A stretch of 20,000 nucleotides of DNA from Chara braunii (GCA_003427395.1 BFEA01000115.1:2449802-2469801); one strand, 5' to 3'; shown: positions 8,657-18,342, counted from the stretch's first letter. Numbers and translations are program-made. Notes: generated by a model from the letters alone, not told the origin.

Positions 8657-8974
8657 AGCTAAGTCTCCATACCTTTTTTGTCTTTTGTGCATTGAATCCG
8701 AACATGCTAAAACGTGCAGCTATGAACTTGTATTGGAACATGAGTGTTGAGCCGGCCTCGTACACGCTGAAGAGGGCTGCGATGAACAGCGCGAACGGAA
8801 ACAAAGCGCCGGCACAGAAGATTCGTTCTCAAGGCACTTGTATTCGAACATGCGCCTGGATATTTCCGACCCTGCCAGCCAGTGCAGCCCATACAACGCT
8901 GCAGGCCCAGGGAATGGCGTCAGCCGGGGCTCGCAGAGAGAGATCAACACCTGACGTGGTCCTGAACTGTCTTA
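8656..8974. other. Unassigned sequence
   Basis: A plus-strand frame runs through 8656-8979 with no recognisable domain. The 17-base word acttgtatt(g/c)gaacatg appears at about 8726 and 8836, so the region contains a degenerate direct repeat. I see no mobile-element border here. Confidence 0.4.
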
Positions 8975-9958
8975 TTTAGGTCTGAAGTGGTGTTATTCTC
9001 CTTGAGCACTGGGGCATGGAAAAGTTGTGCCACTCCCTCCATCTGAGGTGGAGTCCATGAATATCTGCTACCTTTCCCTGAACCAGCCATACCCTCTTGG
9101 TCATTATCTCTTGCTGCTTCTCCGGCTGCTGTTGCATTTGAACCTTGTGACAGAGGATCTCCGTCTTCATTAATACTTTCGTCGTTGCCCATACCTTCTC
9201 ACTTGGATTGCTGGACTTGTCCAATGTTCTGTTGCATCTCCGTCCTTTTGACCCAAAGTGTCACCTTTCGTAATATCCCGGACCATGTGTGCTCAGACTT
9301 GCTCAATTGTGTGGGAATGTTAGTCCATAGGAATAGTTGGATTGGGTGTTAGGCCAGAGAGGAGGAGAATAGGTAATCCCAGAGCAGTGAAGCTATTGCC
9401 CAGATGTCAGTAGCGTACTTGCAGGTTATCAGGCAGTGTATCAGGTCCTCGCGTTCATTGTCTGAGCACACCACACATCGCTCAGAGCTGTTTGGGTCGC
9501 TGTTCCTCCTCCTGATATGTAGCCAGCTGTTCACAGGGAGAGCCGTGTAGATGATGAGCTATTGAAGGGTTCTAATTTGGACTGGGTGCATTGATTTATA
9601 TTTCCTCCATGGAATCTCAGAGATTGGTTCCACTTCCTGTCCTAGTAGTTTATTCCATCTGCGTTTAATTACCAGTTCAGGGTCTTTCGTCCTTAGCAGC
9701 ATCCTGTATCCCATTTTGACCGTGTATTGCGTTACGTGGATGGGGTTCTTGGAGAATCTGTTATCGCCTGAGGACCATGCCCATTACTCAGGGTCGAGCA
9801 CTAGGTCGTGGATTGCCCTATCCACCCGGAAGATATTCTTCGGCCACCTGCCTAATACTCTTATTTGTCGGAGTGCCAAAGAGTTAGTTCAGGGCGACCT
9901 CTTGTGGGTCTATGTTGTAGATGAAGGGGCACTTGTTGTTGCTAAGCTTACCAGTTAA
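8975..9958 (-). mobile_element. LINE ORF2 C-terminal fragment with zinc-binding motif
   Basis: On the minus strand, about 9850-9720 encodes a region aligning with the connector before the zinc motif of the LINE at 12436-17382 (VTQYTVKMGYRML, then RTKDPELVIKRRWNKLLGQ). Next come IPWRKYKSMHPVQIRTLQ, NSWLHIRRRNSDPNSSE and CVVCSDNEREDLIHCLITC, the full C-x2-C...H-x4-C zinc-binding pattern followed by ATDIWA. The tail (about 9224-8975) has the same basic stretch ending in WREWH as the other copies. Stops at about 9784 and 9560 and frameshifts make it a pseudogene. It starts in the middle of the connector, so it is 5'-truncated. No poly(A) tail is visible at the 3' end. Confidence 0.8.
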
Positions 9959-10062
9959 CGAGTATCAATTCACACGTTGCGTTTCACCATAACATTTTAA
10001 ACATACTTTCACCATGTATTATATTGGAAATAATTGGATTGATTTATCTTAAAATTTTCTAT
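9959..10062. other. AT-rich spacer
   Basis: About 100 bases of AT-rich DNA between a LINE fragment and the element with inverted ends. No gene is visible. Confidence 0.5.
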
Positions 10063-10370
10063 AATTTACTAGGCTACAAGAGTGGCCCGGGGTCACTTGC
10101 CCGGCCAGGCCAAAAAAAATAAAAATAATAAGTTAAAAAACAAATATTTTATTATTTTATTATTTTATTATTTATTTTAAATTTGGTAAACAATTTCGAT
10201 ATGACCCTGAGGCAAAAGTTGTTCAGTTTATTTTTCTGCACAACATAGTTTTTTTTTCGGATTTTTTGGAGGTTTTTTTTTTTTTTTTTTTTTTTTCTGG
10301 GACTTTCTCTGGTCCTTGCACGGGCTGGCCACCCAGAACCCGGACGGACCGGCTGGTAGCCTAGATAATT
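10063..10370. mobile_element. Candidate AT-rich MITE-like element with terminal inverted repeats
   Basis: The left end reads aatttactaggctacaag (10063-10080). The right end, reverse-complemented, reads aattatctaggctaccag (10353-10370). The core CTAGGCTAC is identical. Pairing continues inward through GC-rich arms (gtggcccggggtc... and ...gggtggccagcc) and outward to a TTAAAATT word on both sides. The interior is strongly AT-rich, with ATTTT repeats (about 10147-10180) and a T-run at 10273-10296. It has no coding capacity, and no target-site duplication is evident. Confidence 0.45.
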
Positions 10371-10413
10371 TATCATATCGCAATTAATTTTAACAATACC
10401 ATTTTTATTGTGA

Positions 10414-10512
10414 AGCATCCGGTAACCGAGTATGGAGTCCTATTTGTGCGGATTTTCCTACAGCTCCAATAAAGAGTAAAACACAAATAGCAGTTGATGC
10501 ATGAATTTTCAT
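10414..10512 (-). pseudogene. nad5: NUMT: fragment of mitochondrial NADH dehydrogenase subunit 5
   Basis: 33 codons in one frame on the minus strand start MKIHASTAI, continue [19 protein letters not shown] and end RLPDA. This is the highly conserved proton-channel helix region of ND5 in complex I, where green-lineage proteins have ...[23 protein letters not shown]. Here Trp (TGG) is Arg (CGG), and similarity stops abruptly after DA, where SQ and a stop follow. At about 99 bp in nuclear repeat DNA it is a nuclear copy of organelle DNA, not a working gene. It lies between LINE D and the AT-rich element, in the LINE's orientation. CGG could be a later mutation or an unedited C-to-U site. Confidence 0.85.
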
Positions 10513-10539
10513 ATAAAAAAAAAAATGAAAGAAGGTTCC

Positions 10540-12420
10540 CAAACAAAGGCACAAAGAGAGCTTCTCCCCATGGCGTTTCGCCTTTCTTTGAGTCCTTTCT
10601 TTCTGAATGCCAAGGCATCCACCCAATGCATTATTTTGGATATAGCATCTATGGGGAAGGCGGCTAAACAGTCCGAGCCCGGTGATCTGCGGGAAAATTG
10701 GTAGGTTCTTGTTGGCCTCGTCTCCTGGGTCAGTAATCCCCACGTCATTGTTTTCCATGATAAATCCTCGTTAAAGCACCAGTGCATGACTACCCGGGCC
10801 GCAGGCCTAACGCCTTGAATTCCAGAGGCGCGAATTGAAAAAACGACCGCCGATCCAATATATCAATGGCAGGCCCAGCGTTTGACGTTTCGGCCACGTT
10901 TTCTTGTGGCGGCAAGTTTTGGACTGCAAGGCCGTGTATTAGCGGTTTAAGTAGGTCTTTCCATCTGTTTGGGATACTGTTGATTACTGCTAGCAGGTTC
11001 TCATAACGGTGGTGGCATTCCTTCAAGCGGGACTTGAGCATTTCTTCTTTGATCCAGTCTTTTCTCTGTTCATCCCAAATGTGACTTACCCGCCATACCC
11101 CATGCTTGATCCATGATAACCATCGCTGACCGCGTGACAGTGAGAGTGAATGATCCCCTGCGTGCCTCACACGTTGGTTTCCAAACAGGGGTTGGCGTAA
11201 GACTTCCTCCTAGGATTTAGGTTTCTTTTCGGCATGATTTCTCTCCACATATGGATGAGAGCAGTCCAGTAGGTGTGCATCGTTCGGGGGCCCATTCGCT
11301 GGACGCCTCCTACGGCCAGTCTTCAGGGACCACTCCTTCCTCGTCACCCAGAATAGGCCTGCCGTGTTGGTTGGGCTTGGAACAGGGGTGATGGATCTGA
11401 TGCTATCGAGAGCTAATTTATGCCAAGCAAGCCTGGGTTGGGTAAGTATCTTAATTATCCATTGGAGCTGGAGGGGTTTGGTCTCCTGTTTAGGGTCCAT
11501 ATTCCCTAGTCCCCCTTTGGAAGGTCTCCTCGGTATGTGGTGCCATGCTGTCTTTGGTATGTATTCTGTTTTGTTGACCTACCCAGTTTGTTAATTTGTT
11601 TGGAAAGTATATTTTGGGCCATTTGGGGAGCAAAGCCATCTTTCGTCATCAAGGTGCCCAGGTATCGTGTGGGTGTCTCTCACTGACAGGTTTCTCCCAC
11701 ATTATGGCCACCTCCGGGCCCTGGAGCTAGGGGATCTCCTCCTCAGACAGCCACCATCCGATTGTTTTCTTCCAGTTTTTCTCATTTCTGATGCCAATCT
11801 GAAAGCCTCCATGGCTCTTACCAGCACACTTAAGGACGAGTCCGAGGCCCCGAATGGGGACTGTCAGATCGTCTGCAAACATTATTACTGTAGGGAACTG
11901 TAAGTGCTGAGGTGTGCCTACATTGACCTCTGGTAGCCTATGGATGGAGGGGTCTTTGCGAAGGAATGAGGCTATTGCCTCCATCACAAAGACAAAGATT
12001 GGAGGCACTAGGCGATCCCCTTGGCGAGCTGAACGTGAAATTGGATAACAGTCCAATAGCAGGCCATTGACTTGAACACATTCTATAGCCTCGTTTTACA
12101 GGATACACACCCATTAACTTAAGTTGGGCACACTCCCTGCTTATGGTTAGAAAAGGCTTCTCCATGCTTGTGTCTAGAAAAGGCCCAGTTGACCTGATCA
12201 TAGGCTTTCTCAAAATCGTAAAAGAGGGAGGATTGCTGTGTTAATCCTTTTTTCTCTGACTTATTTGGCTGCTTCGTTGAGGGTCAGTATGTTATCAAGG
12301 ATGTACCTCCCCGGGATGAAGCCTGTTTGAGCTATGCGAAAGCATTTGTCTGCCAGATCTAGGATACGAAAGGCAAAGGCCTTTGGCTAGGATCTTATAA
12401 GGGAGTGCTAGTAGCGAAAT
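10540..12420 (-). mobile_element. LINE D, 3' part (RT palm to connector), decayed
   Basis: Minus-strand pieces align in order with the LINE at 12436-17382. 12420-12210 has YKILA, GFIPGRYI-like and FEKAYDQVNW segments split by frameshifts. 12056-11727 has YPISRSARQGDRLVPPIF and MFADDLTVPI, the xxDD box intact. 11500-11210 starts MDPKQETKPLQLQW. 11170-10790 has RGQRWLSWIKHGVWRVSHIW. 10787-10540 has [23 protein letters not shown]. Stops and shifts between segments show that it is dead. The 5' part continues at 17398-18133 beyond the inserted LINE C. The 3' end is lost where NUMT sequence begins. Confidence 0.88.
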
Positions 12421-12435
12421 AGGCCTGTAATATCC
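12421..12435. repeat. Target-site duplication, left copy
   Basis: AGGCCTGTAATATCC, immediately followed by the poly-T (poly-A on the minus strand) tail of LINE C. An identical copy is at 17383-17397. It lies within the YYRPI codons of LINE D's RT. Confidence 0.93.
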
Positions 12436-12754
12436 TTTTTTTTTTTTTTTTTGTTAAACAGGTCCTTATGGTCCTGGCTTCATATCCATTTTGGGGAGCG
12501 TCAGTCCGGTTCCTTTCCACCGACAAGTCAAAATTGGAATACATGGTGAACACTCTCACGCTTCCTTCCGTCTGGCCGAAGGAACCCTGACCAGCATTAA
12601 TTGCTCCTTCTCAGGAGGATCGACTGTCTGCTTGCCCTACCACTTTTCCTCTCAGAGTCTACTGTGTCTCTGTCAGATATTGCATATGAAGCTAGAAAAG
12701 AGGAGAGTTGTCTATACTGTTGAAATTATAATTTCAGGTTACTTTTCACTATGT

Positions 12755-13008
12755 CCCTGTCCTTGTGATGTTTCACTTCTTCCGACCCCTCTGTTATCCG
12801 CCACGATAGCAACCCTTCCCTGTAGTGGCCAGTCTCTTGTGAATGCCCGTCTCTTTGTGGTTATCCTTTCNGCTCAGTTGTTATCCTCTACCTCCCTGTC
12901 CCTGTGGTGTGCCACTTCTTCCAAACCAATCTGTTGTCCACCACTGTGGCGATCTTTCCCTGCAGGAGCCAGTCTCTTATGAACGCCCGTCTCTTTGTTG
13001 CTGTCCTT
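12755..13008 (-). repeat. Tandem duplication of about 140 bp in the tail/3' UTR of LINE C
   Basis: The segment from ccctgtcc at 12755 recurs from 12894, with matching words such as cacttcttcc, ctttccctg, agtctctt and gcccgtctctttgt at an offset of 139-140 bases. Divergence between the copies is visible, so the duplication is not new. An N at 12871 lies close to the junction. Confidence 0.75.
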
Positions 13009-13212
13009 ACTGGCCTGCCTTTCGTCGTCATGGTCAGTTCTTTCCACCTGGCTCTCACCTCTGTTTCCGCCATTCCCAGTAGAAGAGTCCACATTTCTTC
13101 TCTCGGCACCTCAGTTCCTTCGATCGTCCTGGTGCATCTCCTCTTCCAGATCACCCACAGAGTCAGCTTTCTGGGAACCTGGTACCAAACTTTCTCACTT
13201 CCTTTGAGATTG

Positions 13213-16200
13213 TTAGTGTTGTTGGATAGTATCAGAATGTTGAGGGGGGTCGTCGGCGGGGGGGGGTGAGGAGAAGAGGGTGTGCCATAGGTTATGTACT
13301 TTGTTCCAGATCCACGCTGCTTCCGTACAGTGCAGGAGGCAGTGGGGTATGTCTTCCGGGGTGTTATCTGTGTCGAGTTTGCATAGGTCGGTGCTGTTGG
13401 GGTCTGTGAGCTTTCTCCTCTTATGGAGCCATTGATTGGTGGGCAGAGAGACGTGCGCTATGAGCCATTGCATGCTTCGGATCCTGGCAGGTCTGATGGA
13501 TAGGAACTTCGACCACGGGATGGATATGGGGAGGTTCAGGATCTCCTTCCATTTTCCTTCGAGTGTGGGATTCGGGTCTTTGGTTTGTAAGCCCAACTCG
13601 TAGCCGAATTTTTCGTCGTATTCGTTTATCGTTCTTGTTTTCCCCGATTGACCCTGTTTCCAAACCCATTCCTTCGGGTCGAATTCCTGCTCTGTTATGC
13701 TGAGGTCCGGTCGGAATAGTATCCAGGGTTTGTTCTTTGAGACCCTCACTCCTCAGTCGGAATGTATCTAGTAAATCGCACTGGGGTTCTCTGTTCTGGA
13801 CTTCCAACTCGTTAGTGGTGTGCTTGGCTACGGGGTAAGAGTAGAACTTGGATAGGTATCCCGATGGGTTGATTCTAGCGACGAATCTGTACGCTCGGGT
13901 AGGTTGGGTTTCGGATATTAGTACACCCCAGTCCCCTAATTTCCACGAGAAGTCCTCCCTTAGGAGGGGGAGCCAGTGTGACAGGATGCTATTTTGGATC
14001 ATGTTAAGTTTTCGGGGAGGGAGTGGCAGCCTTTGAGGACATTGCGTAGTTCCTGATCAGTGGTCCAACGTCCTTGGTCTTCTTCCCAGATGTGTCTGAC
14101 TTGCCACACCCCTTTTTCAACCCAAGATAGCCACCTACGGTCTCTGGGGCGTAGGGTCCATTCCGCGCCGCTGGGGTCGGTGATCCAGGGGTTGCAGAAG
14201 AGGGGTTGTCTCAGAACCTCTTCTCTATTTCCTGGTGCTGCGTGTTTGCTTGGCATCATTCTACGCCAGGCTTTGATGGTGGGAGTCCAGTATGAACTGA
14301 CTGTTAGAGTGGGGTTTGTAGGCTGTGCGGGGTTTCTCCTGCGTGGCCTGCTCGATTTTATTGTCCAATCCTTAGCCATGAGCCAAAACCGTCCATCCAT
14401 GTTTAGGGGGGAGATGATGGGGGCTAGGTTTCTGATACTGTCTAGCGCCATCTGAGTCCATGGGAGGAACTGACTGATCAGGACCTTGATGTGCTATGGA
14501 TTCTTGTTTGGGGTCGATGATTCCGAGGCCCCCTTTCTGAGGTCTTCTGGTGTTGTGGTTCCAAGCTACCTTATTGATGCAAGTGGTCCTGTTAGGATCG
14601 CCTGTCCACAGGTAGCATCTCACCCTGTTCTTAAGCTTTTTGATGTCGTCGTAAGGGGGGGACCAGATGGATGCCATATACCACAGTGTGGAGAAGATTG
14701 CTGTGTTAATTAACATTGCCCGTCCAATTAGAGAGGCCTGAGCTTTTTTGCATTGGGCCACGCGGGTGATTGCCCTAGCAATTAGGTTCTGGCCCATTCG
14801 TGGCCATACCCCTTCCTTGTTAATCATAATGCCCAAGAATCTTAGTGCTTGTTCTCCCGTAGTCCATGTCATGGTTGTGGTTGTGTCTGCTGGTTGGGGA
14901 GGGATGTCGCCTGCTAGCCACCACCCTTCAGTTTTGTTCCAGTTAACCCTCATCTCTGACGCTAGTCTGAAAGCTTCCATTGCCCTTACTAGAGCTTGGA
15001 AGGAGCTGTTACTGGCGCGGATGAGAACAGTGAGGTCGTTGGCGAACATGAGTGCAGTGGGAAGGTTGAAGTCGTGTAGTGGGTTAAAGTTCCGTTCCGT
15101 GAGGCGATCAATGGATGGGTCTTTGCGGAGGAAGGAGGCTATGCCTTCCATAATGAAGAGAAATATGGGCGGAGCCAATGGGTCCCCTTGTCTGACTGAT
15201 CGCGAGATTGGGTAGGTATCGGAAAGGATTCTGTTGACCTGGACACTGCCTGTTGCATCGCCGTATAACACTCTAACCCAATTCCTAAAGTTCGGGCCTA
15301 CCCCCATTTTCTCCATGCATGAGTGGAGGAAATCCCAGTTAACCTGGTCATAGGCTTTCTCAAAATCGAAGAATAGGATTGCAGCTTTCGTTCGTTTTTT
15401 TGTTATCTTTTTTGCTGCCTCGTTCAGGGTCATAACGTTATCCAAAATGTACCTGCCTGGGATGAAGCCTCCTTGGTCGATGTGAAAGCAACTGTTTGTT
15501 AACTTCGTGATTCTGTTTGCGAGTGCCTTCGCTAGGATTTTGTAGGGCGTGGTCAGTAGAGATATGGGTCTGTAGTTTTTCAAGTCTTCTTTGTTTCCTT
15601 TCTTGTACAGTAGTGAGACCACACTGGTGCTGATTTCTTTTCCTAGGCCTCCTTTGCGCAAGCTTTCGTTGAGGAAGTCGAGAAGGTCCTCTCCCAGGAT
15701 CGGCGAGAAGCAGCTCCAGAATTCTTTGGAGAGTCCGTCGATACCCGGGGCTTTGTCATTTCCCATCTGAGTCAGGGCTGTGTGTAGTTCGGCCAGGGTC
15801 AGTGGCTTGTCCAGGCCTTCCGCCTGATCGGTCGAGATGGTTTTGTCCTGGTACGAGAGCATGAGTTGGCGAGCTGTTGTGTTTGCTGTGCTCGGGGGTG
15901 TCGGTGTCTTGGACTCGTATAAGTCTGCGTAGAATGACCTGGCTATCCTTACCATCTCGGGGCCTGATGTTTTAGTGTGTCCTGGATCTGTTGGATCTTG
16001 GANAGCCTCTATCATGTTGTTCCTTGCGTNCGCTTTGATTTTGGAGAAGAAGAACTTTGTCATTGATTCATTGAGTGCNTAATCTNTCATCCTCGCGCGG
16101 ATCTGCAATCCTCTCANCTCCCATCTTCTCCACTCGTTCAATTNGTCTTTGGTGTNGTCTAGTAGCTCTTGGTAGAATCCACTGGAGGGGTCTTCCGCCA

Positions 16201-17257
16201 AGTTTGCTTCTGCAACAGCTATTGCGAGTTGGAGTTCTTCTCTTCTCCTCTTGCGGTCTCTGGCGGTATTTCGGGATTCTGCTGATACTGTCTGTGTTAA
16301 TTGATAGTAGCTGTCGATGAACCATTGATGGCTGTTCGTTTCTTTGGACTCTCTCTGTTTGTTGAGGGCCCAATTTTCTCTGACTGCCGAGGCCATTCTT
16401 TCGGTTTTGAGGAGAGAGTTATTCAGCCTGAAGAAACCCTGGCCTGTATCCATTGGTAGATTGAAGTTGAGCAGCAGTTGGATGGGTTTGTGGTCTAGCN
16501 CTTTNANGGCTGCCGAGGGGAGGATTTCGGCCTCTTTGACTGTGCCAAGTAGGCTCTCGGANATGAGGAAATAATCTATCNTGGACAGGGATGTCCGGTT
16601 TGCTTGGTTTTTNCTTATCCGGGAGAACACCTTTTTTTCCGGGTGCAGCGATCTGAGAGGATCGATGAGTTCGAACTCTGTCATCAGATTTCGAATCAGG
16701 GTACCTGCTCTTGTGGGTCCCATTAGTGNTGCTCTTGAGATCCGGTCCATGTTTGGGTCCAGGGTTGTGTTCCAGTCCCCTGCGATGACAATAGGCTGTG
16801 GGTTGGGGATGAGAGTCTTGATGTTCTCGAGGAAAGTCAGTCTGTCGGATTCTGTGTTAGGTGCGTAAAGGTTGAGAATTCTCATCTCTTCCTCTTGCCA
16901 TTTGATGTCTACCCAGGACCACCTTCCTCCCTCACTGTCGCCCTCGCTGTTCAGGATTTGTCCCTCGATTAGAATTTTGGATGTTTTCGGGATGAGTATC
17001 GCTGTCCCTTTGTTGCTCTGTCCCTCTCTGTTGGACCATTGTGCGAAACCACATCCCCCTATTGTTCTTTCCAGTCTTTGCTGTATCTCCGAGTGCTTGT
17101 TCAGATTAGACAGATGGGTCTCTTGGAGAAGTATGATGTCGGGTTTGGGGAGATCCTTATTCACCGCCTATTTGGATGTCCCTGAGTTTGTCTTCCTCAG
17201 TTAGCGTATTTCCCAAACCATTGACGTTCCAACCAACTATCTGAAGCCCCTTAGCAT
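13213..17257 (-). pseudogene. ORF2 of LINE C: endonuclease and reverse transcriptase with mutated active site
   Basis: The start of the domain, GLQIVGWNVNGLGNT, is at about 17257-17210. A frameshift at about 17165 leads into a 930-codon open frame (17164-14372). Endonuclease residues from that frame's start: QETHL about 14-18, LYAPN about 99-103, GDWN about 129-132, DY about 197-198, LDHKP about 223-227. RT: DKAPGIDG about 469, NYRPISLL about 529, FFDFEKAYD about 597-605, RQGDPLAPPIF about 657, then FANDL at about 706-710 where FADDL is expected. After GGLGIIDPKQES a frameshift at about 14495 moves to 14451-13999. Two more shifts follow at about 14000 and 13745. The zinc motif reads C-K-L-D...H-C-L-L-H-C, with one Cys lost. 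The enzyme would nick target DNA and prime reverse transcription there, but this copy should be inactive. Confidence 0.92.
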
Positions 17258-17381
17258 GCCAGTTTATCCTAGGTGGGCTTTCCTGCCCGTTCCTGCTTCT
17301 TGTGGGATTCTGAATTGATCACTTTTTTTTTTTTTTTGAATTTTTTTCTGAAGCCCCTTAGCATGCCAGTTTATCCTAGGT
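17241..17381 (-). repeat. Perfect 34-bp direct repeat around an A-rich tract at the 5' end of LINE C
   Basis: Positions 17241-17274 and 17348-17381 are identical (both start ctgaagcccc and end atcctaggt). Between them lie about 48 bp of probable ORF2 leader and a tract that is A-rich on the minus strand (T-rich at 17323-17347). The inner copy belongs to ORF2, encoding INWHAKGLQ. The outer copy abuts the target-site duplication. Confidence 0.92.
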
Positions 17382-17382
17382 C

Positions 17383-17397
17383 AGGCCTGTAATATCC
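17383..17397. repeat. Target-site duplication, right copy
   Basis: AGGCCTGTAATATCC, identical to 12421-12435, at the 5' border of LINE C. Confidence 0.93.
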
Positions 17398-18133
17398 TGA
17401 GAAGTTCCTTTTCCCCTTTTTTGTACAGCAATGTGACCCTTGAGCCAACTGTTCTAAAAATTCAGCAGGTCACCCCCCAGGAGCGGGCAGAAGTTTTCTG
17501 GGAATTCTTTTGTCAGTCCATCGATTGCTGGTGACTTATTGTTGTTCATATGTTGGACTGCAAATTGCAATTCTTCCATAGTGATGGGTTTGTAGCGAGC
17601 CTCTGCCTGTTCTCCTGAGATCGTTCTTTCCAGATACTGTAGCATCTTAGTCAGTACCTCTCTACTGCGTCGTGGCGTAGGCGTAGGGGTCTTCGTATGG
17701 TATAGCTCTTCCCAGAACTCCTTGGCTATGTTCAGCATCCCTGCACTATCTGTTAGCATTTCAGGTGTGTCTGAGAGAGTCTGCAAACCTTCAATTGAGT
17801 TGGCCCTTGAGTTTGGTTTTATTCTCGCAAAGAGGTGTTTCGACATTGAGTTGCTTAGCTCGTATTTGTTCATTCTGGCCCTTTAACTCCCACCATTTGA
17901 GCAGGGCCAATTCTTCTCTCGCTTTTTCAAAGATATCCGTCTAGAGTGGGGAGGAGGGGTTGTCGATCAGATTTGTCTCCGCGATCTTTAGAGCGGTATC
18001 CAAGGCTTGTTTCCTTTGCTTTACTAGCGTTCGCTACTTTCCTTGACATTCTGGACACCATCTGAGATAGTGTAAAGTAGCTTTCTTGAAACCATTCCCA
18101 CCTATCCTGATTAGGTAGAAGCCTTCCCCTCAT
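17398..18133 (-). mobile_element. LINE D, 5' part (pre-RT region and RT N-terminus), decayed
   Basis: On the minus strand, 18133-17927 encodes RWEWFQESYFTLSQMVSRMS, matching the helical region before RT in LINE C (HQWFIDSYYQLTQTVS). Positions 17873-17454 encode HLFARIKPNSRANSIEGLQ, EFWEELYHTKTPTPTPRRS, ITMEELQFAVQHMNNNKSP and AIDGLTKEF, matching the RT entry region. Next come LLYKKGEKE and, across the removed LINE C, YYRPISLLALPYKILAK. Frame changes at about 17900 and 17450 show decay. The endonuclease is missing, so D is 5'-truncated near 18140. Confidence 0.9.
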
Positions 18134-18324
18134 CTGAAGGTATTACCGGTTAAAAAAATATATAAAAAAAAGTTATCCTCTCCGTTCTCCCCGTCTTTTC
18201 CCTTCATCCTCCTTCCTCATCCATGTCATCCTCCTTCCTCCTTGCTATATCCAAGGCCTCCAGTGGTGCTATATGGCAACACACGTCTTTCAAAATGTCT
18301 CCTCTCCCCCGCCCCTGCCCCCCG
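18134..18324. other. Unassigned sequence beyond LINE D
   Basis: It begins with an AT-rich patch (about 18147-18175) and continues with pyrimidine-rich text. On the minus strand a short open stretch (ILKDVCCHIAPLEALDIARR) looks protein-like but has no recognised relatives and no start or splice evidence. Confidence 0.4.
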
Positions 18325-18342
18325 TTCCCTTCCCTTCCCTTC

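Larger units (their letters stand above)
12436..17382 (-). mobile_element. LINE C: nearly full ORF2 of an L1-type LINE, inserted in LINE D
   Basis: On the minus strand the order is 5' junction (17382), AP-like endonuclease, reverse transcriptase, connector, degenerate zinc motif, charged tail, 3' UTR and poly(A) (T-run 12436-12452). Both sides carry the identical 15-bp AGGCCTGTAATATCC. No ORF1 is present, and no RNase H or integrase domain was recognised. Upstream of the endonuclease is a 34-bp repeat and an A-rich tract, so the 5' end is irregular. Isolated N bases cluster at 16003-16729. It is younger than LINE D, which it interrupts. Confidence 0.93.

Noticed and set aside
8048-8692. 214-codon minus-strand frame
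   Set aside because: Its start lies in the GA repeat (poly Ser-Leu), it overlaps plus-strand frames, and it shows no motif or clear codon bias.
8975-10600. The 8975-9958 LINE fragment as the direct 3' continuation of LINE D
   Set aside because: The two overlap by about 20 residues in the alignment to LINE C and differ there, so I treat them as separate copies. A common origin is not excluded.
14060-17204. Plus-strand open frames opposite LINE C
   Set aside because: Antisense shadows of the LINE ORF2 reading frame, with no independent motif.
17275-17347. Separate small retroposed insertion with a 34-bp target-site duplication inside LINE C
   Set aside because: The intervening non-A-rich part reads in frame into the endonuclease start (NGQESPPRINW), so it looks like LINE leader and not foreign DNA. 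A 34-bp duplication is also long for this class.
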